NCBI RefSeq assembly: GCF_016213215.1
Contig: NZ_JACRAW010000056.1
Span: forward strand, 27,846-91,845
Reading direction: 5' to 3'
Source of the DNA: Bradyrhizobium sp.
GTDB lineage: Bacteria; Pseudomonadota; Alphaproteobacteria; Rhizobiales; Xanthobacteraceae
DNA length: 64,000 bases
Shown here: positions 54,566 to 61,324 of the stretch, piece after piece
How the letters are laid out: the number at the start of each line of letters is the position of its first letter
Numbering within the stretch: the first letter of the stretch is position 1
Position numbers and translations under genes: made by a program
Notes under the pieces: model-generated
What the model was told of the DNA's origin: nothing
Database searches by the model: none
What the model saw: only the letters and a program-made list of their open reading frames with translations

Positions 54566-55105
54566 ATGATGAAGGCGCTTACACGAGCAAGACTGACCGA
54601 GCGCGCACGCGTTTCGGACAGGGAAGCAGTTCGTTGCGGGCCGGTACGCTCCAAATGGGCATTCCTTGCAGCGATTGCAGCGGCGATATTCGTCTGGCTT
54701 GGTGTGGGCCGTGCAGCGCTCGCCGTGAACGCTGGCATTTCCGTAGCCGATCTCGAGGGACGTTGGAAGGACGACAGGAAGAATCTCGTACTCGACATAT
54801 CGAGATGCGGCGGCGGCTGGTGCGGCGTCGAAATTACGGGCGAAAACGCCTGCGGCCGGACCGCCTTGCGAATGGAGGAGCCTCCGTCGCGTGAGGCTAG
54901 TCTGGGCGGCCGGCTCGAACTGGCGGCCGAGGCCCAACCCTATTCAGTCTGGGCGAGGCTCCGTCGAAATGAGCAAGGACTTCGTCTGCTGATAACGGGC
55001 CAAAGCGGAGACAGGATAGAACCCTGGCGCCGTACCTACCCGTTCATGGCAACGCTTGCGCGCATAGGCGACGTGCAGTGCCGGCCGGATGCCAAGGTCT
55101 CGTAA
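54566..55105 (+). CDS. exported protein with DUF2147-like domain
   Basis: 179 residues from ATG 54566, after CAGAGG. Basic N-terminal 28 residues, then a hydrophobic segment WAFLAAIAAAIFVWLGVGRAALAV that can act as signal or anchor. The mature part starts VADLEGRWKDDRKNLVLDISRCGGGWCGVEITGENACGRTAL, whose GxW...CGxxWCG pattern resembles DUF2147. Periplasmic or lipid-facing beta-barrel fold is likely; function unknown. Divergent from the DUF2306-like gene with about 30 bases between starts. Confidence 0.6.
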   Translation: MMKALTRARLTERARVSDREAVRCGPVRSKWAFLAAIAAAIFVWLGVGRAALAVNAGISVADLEGRWKDDRKNLVLDISRCGGGWCGVEITGENACGRTALRMEEPPSREASLGGRLELAAEAQPYSVWARLRRNEQGLRLLITGQSGDRIEPWRRTYPFMATLARIGDVQCRPDAKVS

Positions 55106-55111
55106 GGATGG

Positions 55112-55151
55112 GCGCGGGCTGCTGATAGCGCTGCCCAACAAGCTGCGGCGA
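55112..55151 (+). repeat. 40 bp imperfect direct repeat of the marR 3' end
   Basis: Matches 53835-53874 (the last codons of marR including its stop region) at 35 of 40 positions by my count, same orientation. In frame it would read RGLLIALPNKLRRLE against REMLMALLNKLR plus stop. It marks the right edge of the roughly 1.24 kb segment holding the DUF2306-like and DUF2147-like genes. Confidence 0.6.
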
Positions 55152-55158
55152 CTTGAGA

Positions 55159-55276
55159 TCGTCATTCCGGGGCGCGACGGAGTCGCGAACTCTGATGTGC
55201 TTGCACATCAGAGAATCCATAACCACGGGCTGGGACTATGTTTCCGGGCCTGCGCCTTTCGGCGCATCCCGGATGG
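55159..55276. repeat. GTCATTCCGGGGCGCGACGGAGTCGCGAAC-type repeat
   Basis: Contains hairpins GCGCGACGGAGTCGCG (55171-55187 region) and CTGATGTGCTTGCACATCAG (55190-55211), then a GCGCCTTTCGGCGC hairpin (55252-55265). A Bradyrhizobium-type composite palindromic repeat downstream of the enamidase gene, where it may end transcription. Confidence 0.6.
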
Positions 55277-55296
55277 CGGCCTGAGTTGTCTGGAAA

Positions 55297-56493
55297 CTAA
55301 TTCGCCACGATCTCCGGGATCTTGCCGGCGGGCGGGGTGTTGCGGCTGCGCTGGGTGCGGACGATCCCGTCGATGATGGTCATGCCGACGCCGGGCAGGT
55401 CGCCGAGCTGCACGCTTTCCAGGATGTTCTTGCCCGGCGAATGCTGGGCCTTGTCCATGATGACGAAATCGGCCGCCCGGCCGACCTCTATCAGCCCGCA
55501 GTCGAGCGCCCGCATCCGCGCGGTATTGCCGGTGGCAAAGCAGAAGGCGATTTCGGCGGGCACCTCGCCGAGCGAGGACAGCATCGAGATCATGCGCAGG
55601 ATGCCGAGCGGCTGCACGCCGGAGCCAGCGGGCGCATCGGTGCCGAGGATGATGCGGCCGAGTTCGCCCATCTCGCGCGCGGTGCGCATGGTGTACAGGG
55701 CCGAGCGCTCATTGCCGTTGTGAACGAGCTCGAGCCCGCGCTTGCAGCCCTCGCAGATGCAGCGGATCTGGTCGTCGGGCAGGGCGGTGTGACCGCCGTT
55801 GATGTGGCCGATCACGTCGGTATCGGCCTCCAGCACAACGTCTTTGTCGATAAGCCCGGAGCCCGGGATCGACGGACCGCCGGTGTGGATGGTGCTCTGG
55901 ATCCCGTATTTGCGCGCCCAGCCCACCATCTTGCGCGCGGTGGGACCGTCCTTGACGCCGCCCAGCCCGACCTCGCCCAGCAGCTTGACGCCGGCGGCGG
56001 CCATTTCCTTGAAATCCTCTTCCACCATCTCGCACTCGATCACCGGTGCGCCGGCGTGAACCTTCACCCCGCCGGGGCGCAGGGTCCAGAACGCGCGCTG
56101 AGCGAACACGGCCATCGCCTTCAGCCCGACCACGTCGCGCGGCCGGCCGGGCATGTGTACCTCGCCCGCCGAGATCATGGTGGTGACGCCGCCGTGGAGA
56201 TAGCTGTCGATCCAGTTGATCTGGTTCTGCCGGGGTGTCCAGTCGCCGGCGACGGGGTGGACGTGGCTGTCGATCAGGCCGGGCGCGACGGTCGTGCCCT
56301 GCGCGTCGACAATCGTGGTGGCTCCCTCGGTATTGACGTCCTTGGCGCGGCCGATGGCGGTGATCCTGCCGTTTTCGGCAACGATGGTGTCGGCGTCCAG
56401 GATCGGCTTCTCCATGGCGCCCGAAAGCACCAGGCCGATATTGCGGATCACAAGCTTCGTCGGGCCGGCGGCCTGGGGTGCGTCATGCGCCAT
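55297..56493 (-). CDS. ena: enamidase (amidohydrolase of the reductive nicotinate pathway)
   Basis: 398-residue metal-dependent amidohydrolase. From memory the sequence closely tracks the structurally known E. barkeri enamidase: NIGLVLSGAMEKPILDADTIVAENGRITAIG, TVAPGLIDSHVHPVAGDWTPRQNQ, LHGGVTTMISAGEVHMPGRPRD, GVKLLGEVGLGGVKD, STIHTGGPSIPGS, VIGHINGGHTALP, LGTDAPAGSGVQPLGILR, and the SRNTPP tail. Metal ligands are His in HVH, HTGG and HING and Asp in GTDAP. It hydrolyses 1,4,5,6-tetrahydro-6-oxonicotinate to 2-formylglutarate and ammonia. Divergent from the ferredoxin reductase, with shared palindromes between them. Confidence 0.87.
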   Translation of the reverse strand: MAHDAPQAAGPTKLVIRNIGLVLSGAMEKPILDADTIVAENGRITAIGRAKDVNTEGATTIVDAQGTTVAPGLIDSHVHPVAGDWTPRQNQINWIDSYLHGGVTTMISAGEVHMPGRPRDVVGLKAMAVFAQRAFWTLRPGGVKVHAGAPVIECEMVEEDFKEMAAAGVKLLGEVGLGGVKDGPTARKMVGWARKYGIQSTIHTGGPSIPGSGLIDKDVVLEADTDVIGHINGGHTALPDDQIRCICEGCKRGLELVHNGNERSALYTMRTAREMGELGRIILGTDAPAGSGVQPLGILRMISMLSSLGEVPAEIAFCFATGNTARMRALDCGLIEVGRAADFVIMDKAQHSPGKNILESVQLGDLPGVGMTIIDGIVRTQRSRNTPPAGKIPEIVAN

Positions 56494-56538
56494 GGAGGGG
56501 GCTTCCTTTCCTTACCTGCAATGCTCGTAATCTTGAGC

Positions 56539-56564
56539 CCGGCTTGACCGCGGGATCAAGCCGG
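56539..56564. repeat. CCGGCTTGA...TCAAGCCGG hairpin
   Basis: A 9 bp perfect stem with an 8-base loop in the enamidase 5' leader. It is part of the GGCTTGACC...GGATCAAGCC family of short intergenic palindromes. Confidence 0.5.
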
Positions 56565-56569
56565 ATTAT

Positions 56570-56598
56570 TCATTTGTATACGAATGATCGTACACGAA
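56570..56598. promoter_or_regulatory. two adjacent TTYGTRYACRAA palindromes between enamidase and ferredoxin reductase genes
   Basis: TCATTTGTATACGAATGA (56570-56587) differs at one base from the core of the perfect palindrome before hnr (45602-45621). A second, ATCGTACACGAA (56587-56598), is centred 14 bases away, and further GATCGTAC half-sites follow. Placement between divergent genes suits common control with the nicAB/hnr region 11 kb away. Confidence 0.6.
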
Positions 56599-56670
56599 CG
56601 ATCGTACAGGACTGACCTCGGCCCCGCAATTGCCTTGGGGCTGGCATGGCGGCTCCGAAGGACCGGCGAG

Positions 56671-57444
56671 ATGAGCAATTTCAACCACGAAAGCGTCTTG
56701 AGCGTTCACCACTGGACAGACACGCTGTTCAGCTTCACCACCACCCGCAATCCGACGTTCCGCTTCCGTAACGGCGAGTTCACCATGATCGGGCTCAACG
56801 TTGGCGAGAAGCGGTTGCTGCGTGCCTACAGCGTCGCCAGCGCCAACTATGAGGACAAGCTCGAGTTCTTCTCGATCAAGGTGCCGGACGGGCCTTTGAC
56901 CTCCCGCCTGCAACACCTGAAGGAGGGCGACGAGATCATCGTCAGCCGCAAGTCCACCGGGACGCTGGTCATCGACAACCTGGAAGACGGGCGCAATCTC
57001 TACCTGGTCGGCACCGGCACGGGACTTGCGCCGTTCCTTAGCGTCATCAAGGATCCCGAGACCTACGAGCGTTTCGAGAAGGTGGTGCTGCTGCACGGCT
57101 GCCGACGCGTCGCCGAGCTCGCCTATGGCGAAATGATTGCCGAGAAGCTGCCGAAAGACGAGCTGCTCGGCGACTATGTGCGCAGCCAGCTTATCTACTA
57201 TCCGACCGTGACCCGCGATCCCTTCCGCAACCGCGGCCGCATCACCGACCTGATCACCTCCGGCAAGCTGTTCGCCGATATCGGCCTGCCGGCGTTCGAG
57301 CCCGCCATGGACCGCGTCATGATCTGCGGCAGCCCGGCGCTGGTGCAGGACATGCGCGTCCTTCTGACCGAGCGTGGCCTTGTCGAAGGCAATCACGGCG
57401 AGCCGGCACAGTTCGTGGTCGAGAAGGCGTTCGCGGAGCGCTAG
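56671..57444 (+). CDS. fpr: ferredoxin-NADP+ reductase
   Basis: 257 residues, bacterial subclass I/II Fpr. FAD-binding RAYSVASANYEDKLEFFSIKV (RxYS motif), NADP domain LVGTGTGLAPFLSVIKD, VVLLHGCRRVAELAY, and the C-terminal PAQFVVEKAFAER. It shuttles electrons between NADPH and ferredoxin or flavodoxin. ATG 56671 opens the conserved MSNFNHESVLSVHHWTDTLFSF; the frame upstream spans the operators. Location opposite the enamidase suggests that it supplies low-potential electrons to the 6-hydroxynicotinate-reductase-like enzyme, although oxidative-stress roles are usual for the family. Confidence 0.93.
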   Translation: MSNFNHESVLSVHHWTDTLFSFTTTRNPTFRFRNGEFTMIGLNVGEKRLLRAYSVASANYEDKLEFFSIKVPDGPLTSRLQHLKEGDEIIVSRKSTGTLVIDNLEDGRNLYLVGTGTGLAPFLSVIKDPETYERFEKVVLLHGCRRVAELAYGEMIAEKLPKDELLGDYVRSQLIYYPTVTRDPFRNRGRITDLITSGKLFADIGLPAFEPAMDRVMICGSPALVQDMRVLLTERGLVEGNHGEPAQFVVEKAFAER

Positions 57445-57542
57445 GCGCTGTTCCGCCGAGAAAGGGCGCATTTCGGCGATTGGGGCCGCATTCCTGCCTC
57501 GCGACGCGCTACTATGATGGAACCGAATCAGCGGAGTTCCAT

Positions 57543-57869
57543 ATGGTTGCGGACAGCAACAGCAACATCGCCTGGCACCGGGTTCAGCTGAAGAAGAATC
57601 GCGATGCCTTGAAGACGCTTGAAACCGCGCGCTTCACGATCGGCGAGATCGCGACTTCAAAGCGGGATGGACAAGCCCAGAAAGCGATTGCCGAGCTGCA
57701 GCGCAAGATCGCGGACTCGGAACGCTGCATCGCCGAGTATGAGAAGCGCACGCGGCGGCCGCTCACCACGGACCTGCAGAGTCTCACCAACGCGAGCTGG
57801 AGCAACTGGAACTCCCATGCGCCTCATCAGCCGCGCAAGGGTGGCCAGCGCTCCTCGGGACGCAACTGA
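57543..57869 (+). CDS. small coiled-coil protein, unknown function
   Basis: 108 residues from ATG 57543 (MVADSNSNIAWHRVQLKKNRDALKTLE). Residues 10-75 are charged heptad-like helix (AIAELQRKIADSERCIAEYEKRTRRP). The tail (LTNASWSNWNSHAPHQPRKGGQRSSGRN) is basic and disordered. No enzyme motif. Probably an independent small gene, conserved among close relatives. Confidence 0.6.
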   Translation: MVADSNSNIAWHRVQLKKNRDALKTLETARFTIGEIATSKRDGQAQKAIAELQRKIADSERCIAEYEKRTRRPLTTDLQSLTNASWSNWNSHAPHQPRKGGQRSSGRN

Positions 57870-58076
57870 CCGAAGCGACTTCGCGGCGCGCGCAATTCTA
57901 GCATCCGCATGATCGATTGAATTCCGCGGGATCTTTCCCCGTGACGCACGCGGCCTCGCGTGCACTTGTCATCATCATCCTTGGAAACATGTTTGAATGC
58001 ATGCGTTGACTCTTCAATCCGCGCAAGCGTGAGGAGCTGCGCGACGGCTCCGAACGCGGTTCGCAGGAGGCTTGAG

Positions 58077-58262
58077 ATGACCGGCAAGATTCCACCCGTT
58101 CCGCCCGCCAACCGAAGCCCAAAAGGATCAGGAGACGACAAGCAGTCCGCTGCTGATCAGACGCCGCGCGGGCAACGGCGCGTCAAGAATCCGGACCAGC
58201 AGGGACAGCAAGCGAACATCAAGCAGAACACGACCAACCAGGGCTACCAGCAAGACCGCTGA
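58077..58262 (+). CDS. small disordered hydrophilic protein 1
   Basis: 61 residues, start supported by CAGGAGG. Highly polar and Pro/Gln/Asn-rich (TGKIPPVPPANRSPKG, then NIKQNTTNQGYQQDR), no hydrophobic core, hence predicted disordered. First of four similar-sized hydrophilic genes in a row, nine bases before the next. Confidence 0.55.
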   Translation: MTGKIPPVPPANRSPKGSGDDKQSAADQTPRGQRRVKNPDQQGQQANIKQNTTNQGYQQDR

Positions 58263-58270
58263 GGACAGCA

Positions 58271-58468
58271 ATGTCGACATCCACCAAAACGCCAAACAGC
58301 ATTCGCCAGGGCGGGCCCGGCGCATCGCATGAAGATGCGAAAGCCCCTTTGAAGGTCAAGAAGCCGCCGGCCGATGATCCGAAACGCAAGCGCAGCCGGA
58401 TTTCCGGGGGAGGTGGCGAGCGCGATGTCCACCACACCCATGACCCGGCCGGTAAAGCCGGCGCGTAA
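58271..58468 (+). CDS. small disordered hydrophilic protein 2
   Basis: 65 residues after GAGGACAG. Lys/Pro/Gly-rich (HEDAKAPLKVKKPPADDPKRKRSRISGGGGERDVHHTHD), no hydrophobic segment. The basic KRKRSR cluster could contact nucleic acid. Fifteen bases before the next member. Confidence 0.55.
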   Translation: MSTSTKTPNSIRQGGPGASHEDAKAPLKVKKPPADDPKRKRSRISGGGGERDVHHTHDPAGKAGA

Positions 58469-58483
58469 AGGTCAGGAGTTCAC

Positions 58484-58708
58484 ATGAACAAGCAACCGAA
58501 GCTGAACATACCCAGCGGAAAGGATCTCCGCGCCAATCCGCTCATCGGCGGCTCGAAAGGCGCCGCCATGGCCGGAGCCACAGCCGAGGATATCGAGGAT
58601 TCTCTCGGCGAAAACACCATAGAAGGCGACGTCGAGAACGATGTGAATCTCGCTGGCGGCATCGACAAGGATGTCGCCCGAAGCGGCGCGCCGCGCAGGG
58701 GCCGCTGA
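58484..58708 (+). CDS. small disordered hydrophilic protein 3
   Basis: 74 residues with AGGAG upstream. Acidic middle (AEDIEDSLGENTIEGDVENDVNLAGGIDKD) between basic ends (MNKQPKLNIPSGKDLR and SGAPRRGR). No domain known to me. Confidence 0.55.
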   Translation: MNKQPKLNIPSGKDLRANPLIGGSKGAAMAGATAEDIEDSLGENTIEGDVENDVNLAGGIDKDVARSGAPRRGR

Positions 58709-58760
58709 GCGAAGGACAGGAGATCGGCGATGCAAGGCAGAAAAACGCACGGAGAGGAAC

Positions 58761-59006
58761 ATGCCGGGTGGACGTGGCAGCAAGACACATTTCAGATCAG
58801 GCACGCAGGGCAAGGGCGACGGGACCGGCGCCTTTACCGAGCTTCCGAAGGCGAAGATTGGCGACAACATGATCCTGTCTAACCGCGACAAGGCCCAGCA
58901 TTCCGATATCCGCGGCATGGACGGCAAGGCCATCCAGACGGAGCAGTACCAGGACCACTCGGCCAATCGGCTGGTGGATGAGGATGAAAGCCAAGAACCT
59001 GATTGA
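58761..59006 (+). CDS. small Gly/Lys/Asp-rich hydrophilic protein 4
   Basis: 81 residues, start ATG 58761 after GGAGAGGAAC. Sequence (MPGGRGSKTHFRSGTQGKGDGTGAFTELP, then GDNMILSNRDKAQHSDIRGMDGKAIQTEQYQDHSANRL) is hydrophilin-like: high Gly, strongly hydrophilic, no Cys. It may protect against desiccation or osmotic stress by analogy with hydrophilins, an inference from composition only. Confidence 0.6.
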   Translation: MPGGRGSKTHFRSGTQGKGDGTGAFTELPKAKIGDNMILSNRDKAQHSDIRGMDGKAIQTEQYQDHSANRLVDEDESQEPD

Positions 59007-59037
59007 TCTCCGCCGAAGCGGATATCGGGCGGACCGG

Positions 59038-60285
59038 CTAAGACCCGGTCCGCTTTCCTTGTGCCGCGAAGTCGCGCTCCCAGCCGAACACGGATCGACC
59101 ATCAAGCTCGGGGGAGGCTGCGCGTTCGGCGGCAATGAGGGCGTCCACCGAAGGACCCCGTGCGGTACGCTCCAGTCGTCGTGCCTGATCGTCGAGGCGC
59201 TTGATCGCCTGCATTTCCTCCTCGCGCCCAAGCTTGGCGTTCTGCACCGCGCTCTTCAGCACGAGGATGGTCTCGTCATAGACCTTGATCGGGACGGGAT
59301 AGGGATGGCGGTCCTTGCCGCCATGCGCCAGCGAGAAACGCGCCGGATCGCGGAATCGATAAGGCGCGCCGTGAACGACCTCTGCCACCATCGCCAGTGA
59401 GCGCACGGTGCGGGCGCCGACGCCGGGCGTCAGCAACAGCTCGGGAAAGTCGATCGGTCCGCGCTCGGCCGCGGCGGCCAGCGTGCCGTGAAGGCGGCGC
59501 GCGAACACGTCCTTGGGACGCACATCGTGATGCGCGGGCATGACGAGGTGCGGGAGCACGGCCTGTGCCGGCTCCGTGCCGGTCAGGCGGTCGAATTCGC
59601 CGACGATACGATCGGGCCCGAGATCGGCCAACAGCTCAAGTTGCGCGGTGCGCGAGGCATCGGCGCGGTGATCGGTGAGATTGACGATCTGGCCCTGTTC
59701 GGGGCCATCAATGGCGCTGTGGGGCTCGTCGACAAAGCTCTTCAACGTTTCCGAGTGCCAGTGATAGCGACGGGCCTGGCGCCGTTCGCCGTTCATGCCC
59801 TGCTGCACGACGGTCCACTTGCCCTCGCTCGTCACGAAGAAGCCGTGCAGGTAAAGATCGAACCCGTCCTGGACCGCAGCGCTGTCGACCTTTGCCACCA
59901 GGCGGCTGGCCCGTGTCAGCTTCGCGCCATCGAGGCCGACGCGGTCGCCGAGCAGGCGAAGCTCGTCCGGCGTCTTGCGCGAATGCTGGCCGCGGCCGCC
60001 GCACACATAGATCCCGAGCTCGTCCTGCAACGGGCCAAGTCCGCGTTTCAAGGCGCCGATGACGCTGGTCGTGATTCCGGAGGAGTGCCAGTCCATGCCC
60101 ATCACGGCTCCGAATGATTGGAACCAGAAGGGGTGCGAAAGGCGTTGCAGGAATTCGTCGCGCCCATAGTGATGGACGATCGCCTGCGTCACGACCGCGC
60201 CGAGCGAGGCCATGCGGGATGCGAGCCATTGCGGAACGCGCCCGGTATGGAGCGGAAGGTCGGCGCTGCCGGTACGACGGGGCAT
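59038..60285 (-). CDS. DUF763 domain-containing protein
   Basis: 415 residues from ATG 60285 (MPRRTGSADLPLHTGRVPQWLASRM), the conserved DUF763 N-terminus; sequence in the frame before it is not family-like. Other family blocks: HPFWFQSFGAVMGMDWHSSGITTSVIGALKRGL, DLYLHGFFVTSEGKWTVVQQGMN, YHWHSETLKSFVDEPHSAI and LLLTPGVGARTVRSLAMVAEVVHGAPYRFRDPARFSLAHGGKDRHPYPVP, the last containing an HhH-like GVGARTV. DUF763 proteins occur in bacteria and archaea; the HhH suggests DNA contact, but no activity is known. Convergent with the small hydrophilic genes. Confidence 0.88.
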   Translation of the reverse strand: MPRRTGSADLPLHTGRVPQWLASRMASLGAVVTQAIVHHYGRDEFLQRLSHPFWFQSFGAVMGMDWHSSGITTSVIGALKRGLGPLQDELGIYVCGGRGQHSRKTPDELRLLGDRVGLDGAKLTRASRLVAKVDSAAVQDGFDLYLHGFFVTSEGKWTVVQQGMNGERRQARRYHWHSETLKSFVDEPHSAIDGPEQGQIVNLTDHRADASRTAQLELLADLGPDRIVGEFDRLTGTEPAQAVLPHLVMPAHHDVRPKDVFARRLHGTLAAAAERGPIDFPELLLTPGVGARTVRSLAMVAEVVHGAPYRFRDPARFSLAHGGKDRHPYPVPIKVYDETILVLKSAVQNAKLGREEEMQAIKRLDDQARRLERTARGPSVDALIAAERAASPELDGRSVFGWERDFAAQGKRTGS

Positions 60286-60564
60286 GCCGAACGATTTAGC
60301 CGAGTCCGGGCCAGGATGCACGCGGGACGGCAGTAACCTTGCAAGTGATCGACTCAAACGATCGCACCACGCAGCTTCGGGCATTCCCGAGCGCCAGCAA
60401 CGCTCCCATTCCCGGGACCTGCGTTGCTTGATCCGCGAGTCGTCGGCCTCATCCGCCAGAGAGCCCGACGCGTTGGCTCGTGGATGCACGATCGTGCGGT
60501 CGGCTGCCGAGATCTCGTCTCGCTGGTCCCGCATGGCGGCCAGAGATGCGGACGGCGCGGGAGC

Positions 60565-60768
60565 ATGACTGAACCGACGCCGCGCCGCGCCGCCGGACGG
60601 CCGCCCCGGCGACGTGGCGTTTTGAACAAGCGGTGGAGGGTCCGGCCATGCTGCCCGCGTCCCGCGCTTGCCAAGGCCCGGTTCAAGCGGGTAGAAGGGC
60701 GCGTTGCTTCGGCGGCGATCAACCGCGATCCGCGCCGCAAGCCCCCGGACAGACCCCTAAGCGGCTGA
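60565..60768 (+). CDS. possible small Arg/Pro-rich basic protein
   Basis: 67 codons from ATG 60565 (MTEPTPRRAAGRPPRRRGVLNKRW) to TGA just before the tRNA. Very basic, with an RPPRRRG AT-hook-like start. Composition in high-GC DNA makes chance frames common, so this is only a candidate. Confidence 0.3.
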   Translation: MTEPTPRRAAGRPPRRRGVLNKRWRVRPCCPRPALAKARFKRVEGRVASAAINRDPRRKPPDRPLSG

Positions 60769-60786
60769 ATTTGTTCGGAATTCCGT

Positions 60787-60860
60787 TGGGGAATGGTGTA
60801 ACGGTAGCACAGCAGACTCTGACTCTGCTTGTCTTGGTTCGAATCCAGGTTCCCCAGCCA
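60787..60860 (+). tRNA. tRNA-Gln (anticodon CTG)
   Basis: 74 bases with a full cloverleaf: acceptor TGGGGAA pairs with TTCCCCA, D-arm GTAACGGTAGCAC, anticodon stem GCAGA/TCTGC with loop CTCTGAC (CTG reads CAG), T-arm CTTGG-TTCGAAT-CCAGG, discriminator G and an encoded CCA. Restriction-modification remnants directly downstream suggest that its 3' side has been an integration site. Confidence 0.95.
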
Positions 60861-61073
60861 TTAGGCGAATCGTCATATAAATCAGACGCTTATCGTGTGG
60901 CCCGCTGTCGCGCTAATACAGGCGACTAGCATAGGCTGCTAGGACGCGCCGACTTCTAGTAGCTGATACGTGCAGATCGCTCGCGATTAAGTTGCTTTTA
61001 GGCGCGAACACGTGAAAGTGCGGGACGGCTGTGACACCCGTCCGCTGATCAGAGATCTCCCCCGACAAATTCC

Positions 61074-61303
61074 ATGACCTTCCACTTCAAAGACATTAGC
61101 GACACGCTCTGGGACACCGCCGAGCGCCAACGAGAGGGCGGCGAGTTCTACACGCCTCCGCGATCGTCCGCTTCATCGTCGAAATTCTGGAGCCCTATCA
61201 CGGGCGTATCCTCGACCCCGCCTGCGGCTGGGGCGGCATGTTCGTGTACTCCGCCGAGTTCGTTGAGCGCAGGCTGTATCACGCGGCTGGGCGTCCGGAT
61301 TGA
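61074..61303 (+). pseudogene. decayed type I restriction-modification methyltransferase fragment (hsdM)
   Basis: The start reads [19 protein letters not shown], like an HsdM N-terminus, joined directly to GGEFYTP. The frame then shifts and continues as [37 protein letters not shown], ending TGA 61301-61303. Intact HsdM proteins have well over 100 residues between these parts and continue several hundred beyond. The SAM motif reads DPACGWGG instead of DPACGSGG. Deletion, frameshift and truncation together make it a non-functional remnant. Confidence 0.8.
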
Positions 61304-61324
61304 TTATTTTGGGGAAGGGCGGCG

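Noticed and set aside
56548..56555. TTGA...TCAA around the enamidase leader hairpin as an FNR box
   Set aside because: Spacing is eight, not six, and the arms belong to a common CCGGCTTGA/TCAAGCCGG hairpin.
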